From SG8-32-3 sp964514055 (GTDB lineage Archaea; Thermoproteota; Bathyarchaeia; Bathyarchaeales; Bathycorpusculaceae), in NCBI GenBank assembly GCA_964514055.1, contig CAZEPB010000005.1:1-64000 (forward strand): 64,000 nt of DNA, read 5' to 3'. How positions within the stretch are numbered: the stretch's first letter is position 1; each line of letters opens with the position of its first letter. This document shows positions 51,280 to 60,835 of this stretch, piece after piece. Both the position numbers and the translations under genes were made by a program. The notes under the pieces are model-generated. The model ran no database searches, had not been told where the DNA came from, and saw only the letters and a program-made list of their open reading frames with translations.

Positions 51280-53438
51280 ATCAAACGACTTCTCTTATCC
51301 TGCATTGTCAACGGCAATTCAAGTTCTTGACTTTCTTGAAGTGCCATCTTTTCCTGCATATCATCTGTCTTGCCTTTGGTCTTCTCGTAAAGCTTTGGTG
51401 CAGAATTAATTATTTCTATAGCCTTGTTCATGTCGAAATCAATTGCTTGACCATACCATTCAATCGACTTAAAACGGGGCTTGTTTTCTTCTTTTATTAT
51501 TTCGTAAGCTTGTTCTCTGGTTAGTTTGCCTTCTCTTATTTGGTGACTTCTAAAAATATCAAACTCGGAAAATCCCGCCATAGTCATGTAGATGTAATTG
51601 TAGATTGCTGCTGTGCCGTCGTCTGTGCGCCAAGTCGCCACTGTATCCGTCTCTTTTTCCCAATTAAACTTCTCGGTTATGGCTTTGATTATTTTGTTTT
51701 CATCCCAATCCAAATAATGAAAGAGATACACATAATCATCGGGCAAAACGTAAGAGGAATAGTAAGCGAATAGAGTATCGATAATCGACCTATTGATGTA
51801 CGCGGGATTCTTGATAAACTGCTTCAGATAATAGTACATAATCTTCAGTTTGTCAATTCTCGAGATTCCAGTCATCCTTTTCAACGCGTTCTTATTACCT
51901 TGACTCACATTACAAAAACCGTACTTAAAGAGACCAGTACCTTCTTCGCCTTCATAACCACCGCAGAAAACGAACAGTTTGACGCCTGTTTGCTTTCGAA
52001 CTTGGTGGAAATAGTAGTAGAATTGCTTGTCTCCCGCCATCAATATCGGAACCATGCCTAAATCAGGTTTCTTCAACCAGGCTTTCAGATTCTTGCGGAT
52101 GTTCTCTCGTTTCTTCTTAATGTCAGCCGAGATAACTATGTGCTCAATACCTAACTTACCTACTACTCTAGCTTGGTTTCTACGTGCAAGATCATTAACC
52201 ATGCCCCAATCATAAGTGAAAGTAACAGGATGCAAACCCAAACGATTCTTAAGATAATCCAGCCCGAAGGAACTGTCTCGCCCTCCACTGAACCCCACAA
52301 CACAATCCGGTTCGCCAGAAGCACGCCTATACTTTGAAACATACTCTTCTAACGCTTCTTCACCCTTCAAATAATTGCCTCTACGCTCATAGTCTCTGCA
52401 ATAACTACAGACACCTTCTTCGTCAAACCTGATAAAAGGCATAGTCTCCGGCAAAAGACAGCGAGAACACCGTTTCAATTCTACCTCACCCGAATAAAGA
52501 CGCTGCCACACCTGCAACATAGACTGCTTAACTTCATCAGTAAGCAAGTAAGCATCGGCAGGCGGAGTATCCAGCGGTGCATCTTGATCGTAGAGCTCAA
52601 TAATCTTGGAATTTGAAGCGGTCAAAGTCTCAGATTCTTCGTCACTTGTCCCGTTTTTCAAAACGAAAGAGCTTGTTTTCATCAAATCATAAGCGACAAC
52701 AAGACCTTTCCCTGCTTTAACCTGAGTGATATTGTCGCTATCAAAAAATCGCTCCAAATGTCCCGAGTTCATGACTTGATTGAGAATATGTTTTTCCGAA
52801 GCGAAAACAAACATTTTTCCATTGTCACTCATGCAAGTGTAGAGTGACCCTGTATTTGTTGCCAGCAAAAAATTGCTAATATCGTCGAACAAGACTGCAA
52901 CAGAGGCTGAACCCTCAATACAATCAAACACAGCTTTAGCCGCACTCGTCAATGATTCACCCTTACTTCTAAATGACTGCAATAAACTGAGGAAAACTTC
53001 AGTATCAACCTCGTATTTCCTTTCAAGCTGTGGAAACATTCTCCAGAGCTTGTCGTCGTTAACTATGATACCATTATGAATACCAACCGCACCACTCTTA
53101 ATCACAGGCTGATTGTTAGAGTTGATCCCGCTGAGACCATTAGTCTGCAGCCGCGAGTGACCCAAGATAGCAAGAGGCACTTTAAGACAACCCTCTGCAT
53201 ACGCCTCGCTCTTTATTTGATTCTTGAACAAATTCCGGTACTTCTCTGACTTGACCAGTTTAGACGATGAAACAGCTTCCTTGAAAACGTAAATTGACCC
53301 CTTTACTTTGACCGCTATCCCTGACGCCTCCTTACCACGCGACTCTGATAGTTTGAACAAATGATTTGTGATATCCATGAGGTCACGGGCAGAAAAAGAT
53401 ACTCCGTCAGCTAACAGCAGTCCGAATATGCCGCACAT
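51276..53438 (-). CDS. Fusion: class-II glutaminase + N-acetyl-sugar amidotransferase (WbpG-like)
   Basis: The start is set at 53438 so that Cys is residue 2 (MCGIFGLLLA), since class-II glutaminases need an N-terminal catalytic Cys. Residues of about 1-260 follow the Ntn-hydrolase plan (RGKEASGIAV, GHSRLQTNG, VGIHNGIIVND). A linker leads to CSRCLLPETMPFIRFDEEG-CSYC (two C-x2-C pairs) and a PP-loop ATPase site FSGGRDSS, typical of WbpG/PseA/LegF sugar amidotransferases. In bacteria these use separate HisH/HisF-like ammonia suppliers; here a different glutaminase is in the same chain. It would amidate a UDP-N-acetyl-uronic acid or related sugar. Confidence 0.85.
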   Translation of the reverse strand: MCGIFGLLLADGVSFSARDLMDITNHLFKLSESRGKEASGIAVKVKGSIYVFKEAVSSSKLVKSEKYRNLFKNQIKSEAYAEGCLKVPLAILGHSRLQTNGLSGINSNNQPVIKSGAVGIHNGIIVNDDKLWRMFPQLERKYEVDTEVFLSLLQSFRSKGESLTSAAKAVFDCIEGSASVAVLFDDISNFLLATNTGSLYTCMSDNGKMFVFASEKHILNQVMNSGHLERFFDSDNITQVKAGKGLVVAYDLMKTSSFVLKNGTSDEESETLTASNSKIIELYDQDAPLDTPPADAYLLTDEVKQSMLQVWQRLYSGEVELKRCSRCLLPETMPFIRFDEEGVCSYCRDYERRGNYLKGEEALEEYVSKYRRASGEPDCVVGFSGGRDSSFGLDYLKNRLGLHPVTFTYDWGMVNDLARRNQARVVGKLGIEHIVISADIKKKRENIRKNLKAWLKKPDLGMVPILMAGDKQFYYYFHQVRKQTGVKLFVFCGGYEGEEGTGLFKYGFCNVSQGNKNALKRMTGISRIDKLKIMYYYLKQFIKNPAYINRSIIDTLFAYYSSYVLPDDYVYLFHYLDWDENKIIKAITEKFNWEKETDTVATWRTDDGTAAIYNYIYMTMAGFSEFDIFRSHQIREGKLTREQAYEIIKEENKPRFKSIEWYGQAIDFDMNKAIEIINSAPKLYEKTKGKTDDMQEKMALQESQELELPLTMQDKRSRLI

Positions 53439-53524
53439 AACTCTATTCCAAACCATCCACAGATTTTAGACAAATGCGTGCCATACAAATTCCATTGTCC
53501 AAAACACTTCTGAATATTGCCGCG

Positions 53525-54580
53525 TCAAGCATGAACTTTTTCCAACGTAAACATTTTAAGTTCTTTTGCTTGTTTGGAATCAAAGTCTGCAGATTCTGCG
53601 ATGTTAAGCCAATTCTCCACAAACCAATCATGCACATGCTCTAGACCTTCCCTGAAATCCATCATGGGCTCGTAACCAAGAATTTTTTTAGCTTTTTTAA
53701 TTGACGCCAAAAGCCTGTTTTTCTTGTCCCAATTTCTCCTCTCTTTAAAAACAATTCCAGCATCGTTTCCCGTCAATTCGTTGATCCAATTTGCGAGGTC
53801 GCCTATTCTGATCTCTCTGCCAGAGGCAAGATTAAACGCCTCTCCAACAGCTTCCTTATAATACGCCATAGCCAATAGTCCGTTAATAATATCCCCAACA
53901 TAAGTGAAATCTCTCGTCTCATCACCAGTTCCAGTGATCGGCAGAGGGTGCCTATTCATCGACCAGAAGAAAAAGTTGGGAATGACATTCCTGTAGCTTC
54001 CTGGAACTTCCCCTGGACCGTAAGAGTTAAAGAACCGTGCATTTACGATTGGCAGATGATACAGATTATGGAAATAGTTTGTATAAAGCTCGCCCAACAT
54101 TTTTGTCACTTGATACGGCGTGTAAAGCTTCATTGAAACATCGTGTTCTTCAAAGGGCATTTTCGAGTCTGAACCGTATATTCCGCATCCAGATGAGGCA
54201 TAGATGAAACGTTCAACTTCGACTCTGTGAGCGCACTTCAGAACATTAAGCGTTCCCATACCATTCACCATCAGATCCACTTCGGGATGATCAACCGAAT
54301 TTTGGTTGGCAAAATGCGCCGCTAGATGATAAACTATGTCAGGTTTCTCCTTAAACGCCCGCCTCAGTTTCTCATTGTCAAGGACGCTGCCATTAATGAA
54401 CGCGATTTTTGGTCCAGTGGGAATATTCCATTCATAAGACGAAGACAGATCATCAAGGATCACGATCTTCTTAGTTTCCAAATTGTTCAGTATTTTCACT
54501 AGATTTGATCCAATTGCACCTGCCCCGCCAGTAACAAGCACGTTTTTTCCATTAAATGCTTCACGCACTCTTTCTTTCAT
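53525..54580 (-). CDS. Extended SDR epimerase/dehydratase
   Basis: The start is ATG 54580, 1 nt after the upstream stop and preceded by GGAGG. The 351-residue protein has VLVTGGAGAIGSNLVKIL (GxxGxxG), VYHLAAHFANQNSVDH, SSGCGIYGSDS and the catalytic YxxxK in TPYQVTKMLGELY. ARFFNSYGPGEV and FTYVGDIINGL match UDP- or GDP-sugar epimerases. The exact sugar is not clear. It adjoins another SDR and the amidotransferase. Confidence 0.85.
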   Translation of the reverse strand: MKERVREAFNGKNVLVTGGAGAIGSNLVKILNNLETKKIVILDDLSSSYEWNIPTGPKIAFINGSVLDNEKLRRAFKEKPDIVYHLAAHFANQNSVDHPEVDLMVNGMGTLNVLKCAHRVEVERFIYASSGCGIYGSDSKMPFEEHDVSMKLYTPYQVTKMLGELYTNYFHNLYHLPIVNARFFNSYGPGEVPGSYRNVIPNFFFWSMNRHPLPITGTGDETRDFTYVGDIINGLLAMAYYKEAVGEAFNLASGREIRIGDLANWINELTGNDAGIVFKERRNWDKKNRLLASIKKAKKILGYEPMMDFREGLEHVHDWFVENWLNIAESADFDSKQAKELKMFTLEKVHA

Positions 54581-54581
54581 A

Positions 54582-55529
54582 TCATATTCCTCCATTTTCA
54601 CTGTTTTTGCCATATAATTTTTTGAACCATTCAACAGTTCGCCGAATCCCTTCGTCCACAGGAACCGTCAATTTAAAATTCAAATCTCGCTTAGCCTTAG
54701 AAGAATCAGGAGTTTTGATCTTAGTCGTGAAAGGCTCTTCCGCCTTATAGGTAACTTTTGAGTCGTCTTTGTTCAAATTTTTCAGTATCAAATCGGAAAT
54801 GTACTTGATCTCGTATTGCGTGTCTCCGCCTAGGTTGTATATCTCCCCAGGCTTGAAGTTGGCAATTATGTTGGCAAGCGTTCTGCAAAGGTCTTCCACA
54901 TACTCAAGCGTGCGCTTGTGCCCGAGAAAAACAGTGTATGGCTCGTCACGCATCGCTTTATAGATAAATTTGGGTATCCAGCCACGATAGGGCGTGTAGT
55001 GTTCGCCGACGCCGTATACGTTGAACAATCTAACGCGGACCGATTCGGTGTTGAACATAGCGGCTGAATTGAGAATCTGCATCTCGTTGACCCATTTGGA
55101 AATGGCGTAATCATTCATCTGCTTAATTGGAATCTTCTCCATCACATCCTCGCTCATCACACCATCATAGTCACCATACACCTCAGCGCTACCAAAGAAA
55201 ATCAGTCGGAACTTTTTTTTCTCCTGCACTCTGAGAATGTTCTTCGTGCCTACCGCGTTTGTCGGCCAAAGATTCTCATAATAATCCTCGCCGTTCCATC
55301 TGCCGTACTCTGCCGCAGCGTGGTAAACATAATCAAAGTCATGCGCCTCAAACAGGCGCTCCACCTGATGATATTTGCTCACGTCGCAGCGAACAAAGTT
55401 CTCATTCTCGCAATGCATCAAATCGCAAAGCCAAACTTCATGCCCGCGCCTTTTCAACTCGCGAACCAGATTTGAACCAAGAAAACCTGAACCACCAGTC
55501 ACCAAAACTCTCTTATTCCGCTCACTCAA
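54582..55529 (-). CDS. Extended SDR epimerase
   Basis: The 315-residue protein has RVLVTGGSGFLGSNLVRELK, AAEYGRWNGEDYY, FFGSAEVYGDY and YAISKWVNEM (YxxxK). VRLFNVYGVGEHYTPYRG is close to those of UDP-glucuronate and UDP-GlcNAc epimerases. The C-terminal RRTVEWFKKLYG is typical. Together with 53525 and 58393 it makes three SDR enzymes in one array. Confidence 0.85.
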   Translation of the reverse strand: MSERNKRVLVTGGSGFLGSNLVRELKRRGHEVWLCDLMHCENENFVRCDVSKYHQVERLFEAHDFDYVYHAAAEYGRWNGEDYYENLWPTNAVGTKNILRVQEKKKFRLIFFGSAEVYGDYDGVMSEDVMEKIPIKQMNDYAISKWVNEMQILNSAAMFNTESVRVRLFNVYGVGEHYTPYRGWIPKFIYKAMRDEPYTVFLGHKRTLEYVEDLCRTLANIIANFKPGEIYNLGGDTQYEIKYISDLILKNLNKDDSKVTYKAEEPFTTKIKTPDSSKAKRDLNFKLTVPVDEGIRRTVEWFKKLYGKNSENGGI

Positions 55530-55544
55530 ACAACATCTACCTCC

Positions 55545-55844
55545 TTATTTCTTCTTAATTTTTCGAATTCTGAAAATCGCAGTCCCACCCTGCGTGTAGG
55601 GCTCACCAGGATCAACACATTGAATGTACGCGTTCTCCCTGTCTCCAGGCTTTGATAAGCCCAATTCAACAGGGTCAGCCCCTCGCTCCAGAGCCACCAC
55701 GTAATGCAATAAGGAAGAAAGGGCATGCGTACACAAGGCATCCGTTTTCTCCAAAACTATCTCAGGATCATCAACCATTATCTTATCCCCAACCTTGTGC
55801 ACCGGACAGAAACCACGCACCTCTACGACCTCGATCTCAAGCAT
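55545..55844 (-). CDS. TIGR04076-family small protein
   Basis: The protein of about 99 residues (ATG 55844, overlapping the preceding GT2 stop in ATGCTTGA) has EVVEVRGFCPVHKVGDKIMV, the LCTHALSSLLHYVVALERGA core and a Cys near the C-terminal CVDPGEPYTQGGTAIF. This is the pattern of TIGR04076 proteins: Cys-containing, about 90-105 residues, common in archaea and anaerobes, function unknown. Why it is embedded among glycan genes is not known. Confidence 0.75.
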   Translation of the reverse strand: MLEIEVVEVRGFCPVHKVGDKIMVDDPEIVLEKTDALCTHALSSLLHYVVALERGADPVELGLSKPGDRENAYIQCVDPGEPYTQGGTAIFRIRKIKKK

Positions 55845-56811
55845 TCGACTGTCTCTTCTCATTCATTTTCTTAGAAATCCTAGAAATAGCGTATAGCGTT
55901 ATGGCTGTTGACAACATGAAGAAACCAATTATCAGGAAGGACAGGGAAGCCAAAGCGATATTAGTCACTATGTGATGTTCCGTAGCGTAGATTTGAAGCA
56001 TCCAAACGCCAAAAGATACTCCAGCAAACAAAAACAACAGTGAGGGGAGACCTAGCAATATCAGAGGCTTTTCCTCAACAATGAGGCGAATGATGGACAT
56101 GACAACGCCCATGCCGTGAGTCACTGGATGCTCTGTGGAAGTGGCAACTTCATTCTGGTACTTGCAGTAGCTAGGCACTTCACAAATCTTCAAATTCTTC
56201 TTGCTGGCTTCCAACAGTATCTCAACGCTAGCACCCATACCAGCCTCAACAACACTCAGCCGCTCAATCGCCCGACGACTGTAAGCCCTGAACCCACTCT
56301 GAGCGTCGCTAACCCCCTTCTTCGCGGAACCATTAACAATCTTCGTAATCAGTTTAGCTCCAAGCCGCCTGTATACCGGCATCTCAGCAGCACCACGTAC
56401 ATCAATAAACCGGCTACCGATAACCACGTCGGCCACGCCGTCAGCGATAGGCTTCAGAACGGTAGGAATCTCTGATGGATTGTGCTGTCCGTCACCGTCC
56501 AAAGTTACCAAGACATCAGCGCCCAACTCAAAGGCACGTTCAAACAGGCTCTTGATGGCGGCGCCATAACCAGAATTCCGCTCGTGCCTCACCACGTCCG
56601 CGCCCAAGCGCTCAGCGATCTTCGCCGTCAAATCTTTCGAGCCATCATCGCAAACCACAACCGCGTCCGCAAACCCTTGAGCCTCCAAAACCACACGAGC
56701 AATCGAATGCTCCTCATTAAACGCTGGAATACCAACCACAACAAAAGGCTTGACTCCAGCAACCACAGAGTCTTCCACAATCACTCGGCTATCTTCAACT
56801 TCCACCAACAT
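55837..56811 (-). CDS. Dolichol-phosphate sugar synthase-like GT2 with two C-terminal TM helices
   Basis: The 324-residue protein has FVVVGIPAFNEEHSIARVVL, VVCDDGSKDLT, RNSGYGAAIKSLFE, TLDGDGQHNPSE (metal motif) and DVVIGSRFID. AQSGFRAYSRRAIE follows. Two TM helices near residues 245-310 mark it as the archaeal dolichol-phosphate-glucose/mannose synthase type (GtrB/AglJ-like). It would charge dolichyl phosphate for an outer-face GT-C enzyme. It overlaps the GT-C gene upstream by 17 nt. Confidence 0.88.
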   Translation of the reverse strand: MLVEVEDSRVIVEDSVVAGVKPFVVVGIPAFNEEHSIARVVLEAQGFADAVVVCDDGSKDLTAKIAERLGADVVRHERNSGYGAAIKSLFERAFELGADVLVTLDGDGQHNPSEIPTVLKPIADGVADVVIGSRFIDVRGAAEMPVYRRLGAKLITKIVNGSAKKGVSDAQSGFRAYSRRAIERLSVVEAGMGASVEILLEASKKNLKICEVPSYCKYQNEVATSTEHPVTHGMGVVMSIIRLIVEEKPLILLGLPSLLFLFAGVSFGVWMLQIYATEHHIVTNIALASLSFLIIGFFMLSTAITLYAISRISKKMNEKRQSNA

Positions 56812-58402
56812 TCACACCTTCATACTCGTAAACAGATATGCGACCAAAATCCTGAACACTAACGAAATAATCAGGAACAGAAACCCCATACCATCCAATC
56901 GGCTGGTTCCACCAAACAAAAAACACTCTACTAAAACCACTGCTAAACGCAGTATTCACGGCCAAATCAATATCACTCTCAAACTGCACAATCACATGAG
57001 ACCTATCCAAATACAGCTGCCCCCAAGTCACAAAGGCATGCTGCAAAACCACACACGAAACCGCATCCAAACTGTCATCAAGCCAACCCATTGCCTCAAC
57101 AACGCCATCCACATCCTCATAAGGCACCGTTGGATTAGTCGAAAAATAAAGATAAGTACCAGAAACAGCGGGCACACTTGCACTCGCATAAACCATAGAA
57201 ACAGGTGTTGCCAAATAAGCCATTCCTAACGCAAAAGTCAACAAAACCATCGCAGAACCCTTCCTAGACGAAACCCAAGAAGAAAAACGAACTTTTACCC
57301 CACGAAAACCGCTATACAATCTGCCAAACCCATTAACCGCGTAAAACGTGAAGGGAAACACAAGCATAAACATCCATCGATGCCAAAGGTTCAACGCACA
57401 AAAAGGAACTACCAAACAACCGAAAGCGCCAACAAGCAGCAGAGCCGTCCACAAATCTAAAACACCATTCCTGAAGAAACCCTTAGCAACCAACAGAAGG
57501 TAAGGCACAAACAAAACAGCAAACAGAAGGCCAACACTTAAAGCAAGCACCCAATAATTCGCATACGAATCTACGGAATTCTGAACCTGCAAGTAATCAA
57601 CCAAAAAAAACAAGCCGCCTGCCCTGCCGCTAACACCGTCGCCCGCAGTAATCACGTTAGTTTCAGTCACATACCGAATAGGGAAAAACCTCAAGCCCAA
57701 CCCTACAACGAAGACAGACAAAGCTGGAAGAACACCCAACGCCAAACGCTTAGACCCAGAATCCAGCTGCCGCTTAACCAAACGCCAAACCAACAAGCCT
57801 AACACCGCCACCAACAATGTCACCGCCGCATACTCATGAGCAAAAACACTCAACAAAGAAAGCCCAGCGAAAAGCGCAAAGCCACGCCTAGAATCAACCT
57901 CCTTCACATACGCCAAAGCAAACAACAAGATACCCAACCCCAACGTGTTCCTCAGCAAATCCCAACTAATCCTCAAAGAAGCCAACTGCAACGCAAAAAA
58001 AACACCAGCCAACAACCCCAAACGCAAGTTCCAGCCTAACATTTTTCTAGAGAACCAATAGATACCAGCCACGTTCAAACCAAACAGCAATGGCGCAACA
58101 ACCTTCAATAATAAGAAGGGATCACCCTGAAAGAGACTGTAAAGTGGCACAATAAACGCGTACAGCAACCAAGAAGAAGTGAAAAACTGGCTCCAATGAG
58201 CCCAAACTACCCCGCTCTTCATAGCAACTGCGTAATGAATCGTGTCAAAGCCAATAGGCAACGGAAAAGCTAAAAGCTCAGGCACCAACCTGACAAAAAA
58301 GCCTATGGACAAGCAAGCAAATAAAACTCTTCGATCGGTAAGCACAGTGTTGCTTAAGATCCGAGAAAATCCAAGCTTCAACCCTGTCACGCTCATTTGC
58401 AA
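56795..58402 (-). CDS. Multi-pass GT-C type glycosyltransferase with C-terminal soluble domain
   Basis: The 535-residue protein has about 10-11 TM helices. The first outer loop LPIGFDTIHYAVAMKSGVVW has the acidic Asp expected in GT-C enzymes, and AHEYAAVTLLVAVLGLLVW the mid-protein H-E. LWHRWMFMLVFPFTFY is in the later half. The last 120 residues are outside. It uses a polyprenyl-phosphate sugar by analogy, which the neighbouring GT2 would supply. It overlaps both neighbours by 10-17 nt. Confidence 0.8.
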   Translation of the reverse strand: MQMSVTGLKLGFSRILSNTVLTDRRVLFACLSIGFFVRLVPELLAFPLPIGFDTIHYAVAMKSGVVWAHWSQFFTSSWLLYAFIVPLYSLFQGDPFLLLKVVAPLLFGLNVAGIYWFSRKMLGWNLRLGLLAGVFFALQLASLRISWDLLRNTLGLGILLFALAYVKEVDSRRGFALFAGLSLLSVFAHEYAAVTLLVAVLGLLVWRLVKRQLDSGSKRLALGVLPALSVFVVGLGLRFFPIRYVTETNVITAGDGVSGRAGGLFFLVDYLQVQNSVDSYANYWVLALSVGLLFAVLFVPYLLLVAKGFFRNGVLDLWTALLLVGAFGCLVVPFCALNLWHRWMFMLVFPFTFYAVNGFGRLYSGFRGVKVRFSSWVSSRKGSAMVLLTFALGMAYLATPVSMVYASASVPAVSGTYLYFSTNPTVPYEDVDGVVEAMGWLDDSLDAVSCVVLQHAFVTWGQLYLDRSHVIVQFESDIDLAVNTAFSSGFSRVFFVWWNQPIGWYGVSVPDYFVSVQDFGRISVYEYEGVNVGGS

Positions 58403-59355
58403 CTACCTACAATTGGCACGTGATTCGCAAGCAACTCGAGTAGCCCATCTTTCAAAGAAACCTGTGGTTTATATCGCAAGAGCTGTGCAGCTTTAGAAAT
58501 GTCTGCATAACTATGCCTAATTTCGCCGTTCCTCGGCTTCTCATTAAGAACCTGTAAATCCAACTTGGCAGATTCCAAAATGGTCGTAGCTAACTCATGA
58601 ATAGAGGTAGGCACGCCAAAACCAATGTTAAAAACCTTCCCGTCAACATAATCGCGCTCCACAGCGCTTAAAACAGCTTCAACCACATCACGCACATTGA
58701 CAAAGTCTCTGGTCTGCCACCCATCACCATAAATAACCAACGGCAACCCCCGCCCAGCCCGATCAATAAACCGCGTTATCACTCCACAATAATCATTCAC
58801 GCCTTGCCTGGGACCATAAACGTTAAACAAACGTAAGATAACCGATCGCAAAAGCTGCTTCTCATGAAAACCCAGGCAATACTTCTCAGCCGCAACCTTC
58901 GATTCAGCGTAGGGCGAAATTGGGCTCGCCGGATGTTCTTCAGTAACGGGTAGAAATCTGGGTTCCCCGTAAACCGCACATGAGGAAACATATACAAGCT
59001 TGTCAACCTTCGCCTGTGCACAAGCACGAAGCAAATTCACTGTTCCATTAACATTAACGTCAAAAGTGAAACTTGGCTTCTCAACCGAAAAGGGCACGCT
59101 GGTCAAAGCTGCCAAATGAACCACCGAATCAACATCCTCAACGCAGCCTTCGACAACCGAAGCATCTCGAATGTCACCTTCGACAAAATCGACTCTACCA
59201 CTCGTCAAGTGACCACTGATATTCTCCAGTCTACCAGTAGACAAATTGTCAACAACTCTAACACCATAACCACAATCGACCAACCGATCAACCACGTGGC
59301 TACCTATGAAACCAGCCCCGCCAGTAACCAGAACTCTTTTGGCAGTTTTAATCAA
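58393..59355 (-). CDS. UDP-glucose 4-epimerase-like SDR
   Basis: The 320-residue protein has RVLVTGGAGFIGSHVVDRLV, VVDNLSTGRLENI, VHLAALTSVPFSVEKP, SSCAVYGEPRF, and the YxxxK motif in SPYAESKVAAEKY. LRLFNVYGPRQG and FVNVRDVVEAV complete the GalE/WbpP-like pattern. It starts at TTG 59355 after GAGGAG (5 nt spacing). It partly overlaps the wecB relic encoded in the same direction. It probably makes UDP-galactose, UDP-GalNAc or a uronate epimer. Confidence 0.88.
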   Translation of the reverse strand: MIKTAKRVLVTGGAGFIGSHVVDRLVDCGYGVRVVDNLSTGRLENISGHLTSGRVDFVEGDIRDASVVEGCVEDVDSVVHLAALTSVPFSVEKPSFTFDVNVNGTVNLLRACAQAKVDKLVYVSSCAVYGEPRFLPVTEEHPASPISPYAESKVAAEKYCLGFHEKQLLRSVILRLFNVYGPRQGVNDYCGVITRFIDRAGRGLPLVIYGDGWQTRDFVNVRDVVEAVLSAVERDYVDGKVFNIGFGVPTSIHELATTILESAKLDLQVLNEKPRNGEIRHSYADISKAAQLLRYKPQVSLKDGLLELLANHVPIVGSCK

Positions 59356-59545
59356 ACTTGCTCCTCAACACTTCAACAATTCTCGCGCCAGACTTGCCGT
59401 CTCCGAAAGGATTGACCCAGGCGCTCTTCCCAGCGAGCATAAGTCTCGCACAATCAACAATTCGTTCGAGATCCGTGCCAGCCAAAATGTTAGAGCCAAC
59501 ATCCAACGTTTCAGGTCTTGTCCCCAAAACAATCGCGGTCTTCAG
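59348..59545 (-). pseudogene. wecB: Internally deleted wecB (UDP-GlcNAc 2-epimerase) remnant
   Basis: The frame reads L-KTAIVLGTRPE and goes straight to TLDVGSNILAGTDLERIVDC, MLAGKSAWVNPFGDGKSG and ARIVEVLRSK. The first part is the N-terminus of UDP-GlcNAc 2-epimerase (K-I-x-x-V-x-G-T-R-P-E) and the second its C-terminus. The ~260 residues between, including the active site, are missing. The two ends join in frame at RPET, which normally occurs twice in this enzyme, so a deletion between direct repeats is the likely cause. There is no start codon (CTG 59545). It overlaps its neighbours, so the operon stayed continuous. Confidence 0.8.
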
Positions 59546-60810
59546 GCAACTGCCTCTTTCGAAATCTCAAACTCTGAATTCGCCACCCTACCTGACCTCG
59601 CAGTTTTAACCCACTTTCCACGTCGACGTAACATAATAAGCAACACAGCGTACATCGCAATGAAACTCTGCAAGACCCAGTAAGAAAAAATGAAAGGAAG
59701 CCACAGCAAATTCCTTAATCGAGTGGGCTTCGACACGAAAACCAACGCAAAACCACAAACAAACAACATAAGCGTTGTAGTGAAAACTGAAAAAAGCATT
59801 AGAGCACGCCACAAAACATCAAAAGGAAAAGCCACAAAGAAAGCGCCGGAAGCCGCTAAATACGAAAGCAAAGAGGCAATAATGATGAAGGGGCCAACAA
59901 GCGTAGCTTCAGCATCCAAGCGCTTTTTGCTCAGCTTACTCATCAGCCGCCCATACTTGAACGCAACCTCCATGGTTCCCCTAAACCATCGAGTACGCTG
60001 TCCAAAGAGTGACCTCAGATTCGTAGGGCTTTCCTGCCAAGAACGCACGTCTGACGCATATTTAATCTCTAGGTCACGTTCTGTGAGCCGCGCGGACATC
60101 TCCATGTCGTCCGCTAAGAAAGCCTCATCAAAACCTCCGAGCTGCTCCAAGACACTGCGCTTGAAAAACTGACAACTACCTCTCAAGTGAACAAACAAAC
60201 CCAACGCGTCTTTGCCTCGCAGATACGCCTCGCACCAAACAGTCTCCTCATAAGATATGAACTGAGTAAGCATATTCTCTCGTGAATTAATCGTCAGAGT
60301 CCTGCCCTGAACAGCCGCCACAGAAGCATCCTCAAAGTACTGGACCGCCTTAAACAAAGCGTCACTTTCAGGAACACTATCCGCGTCAAAAACCGCAACA
60401 ATCTCACCCCCAGCGTACTTAAGAGCATAATTCAAAGCCGAAGGCTTACCGTTCGAAAAAGACCTATGCAAAACCTTAACATTTTGACACACTCTGGCAA
60501 ACTGCTCACAAACTTGAACAGTACTATCTGCAGACCCGTCTTCAACAACGATTAACTCCACTTTATCAGCGGGGTAAGCCATCTTTGAAAACGCCTCAAA
60601 AAACCTTCCAATAACCTTCGCCTCATTCTTAACTGGAACAATAACCGAGACTGAAGGCAAAACCTTGTGACCCGCAACATCTTTGGCTTCAAGTTTTTTA
60701 CTTTTAACTAAATTCTTTACCCCAGCAGCCAAAATCGGCAGATTGTAGAATACCCACCCGTAGACAAACGTGAAAACACAGATTAACACTAAATCAATAA
60801 TGCTCAGCAA
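59542..60810 (-). CDS. Processive-type membrane GT2 (cassette copy 2)
   Basis: The 422-residue protein is closely similar to 11366 along its length: the same N-terminal TM segment, VEDGSADSTVQ, VFDADSVPES, ADDMEMSARL, FGQRTRWFRG (QxxRW) and C-terminal TM helices. It is followed by the wecB relic in the same direction, and its stop overlaps it. It heads the 61-39 kb array after its small partner. It probably polymerises or adds a sugar at the membrane; substrate unknown. Confidence 0.87.
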   Translation of the reverse strand: MLSIIDLVLICVFTFVYGWVFYNLPILAAGVKNLVKSKKLEAKDVAGHKVLPSVSVIVPVKNEAKVIGRFFEAFSKMAYPADKVELIVVEDGSADSTVQVCEQFARVCQNVKVLHRSFSNGKPSALNYALKYAGGEIVAVFDADSVPESDALFKAVQYFEDASVAAVQGRTLTINSRENMLTQFISYEETVWCEAYLRGKDALGLFVHLRGSCQFFKRSVLEQLGGFDEAFLADDMEMSARLTERDLEIKYASDVRSWQESPTNLRSLFGQRTRWFRGTMEVAFKYGRLMSKLSKKRLDAEATLVGPFIIIASLLSYLAASGAFFVAFPFDVLWRALMLFSVFTTTLMLFVCGFALVFVSKPTRLRNLLWLPFIFSYWVLQSFIAMYAVLLIMLRRRGKWVKTARSGRVANSEFEISKEAVA

Positions 60811-60835
60811 GATTTTCCTTAGCCATAGACTATTT

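Noticed and set aside
57836..59415. Several plus-strand frames rich in N, T, Q and R
   Set aside because: They are antisense to the GT-C and epimerase genes, which have clear motifs on the minus strand.
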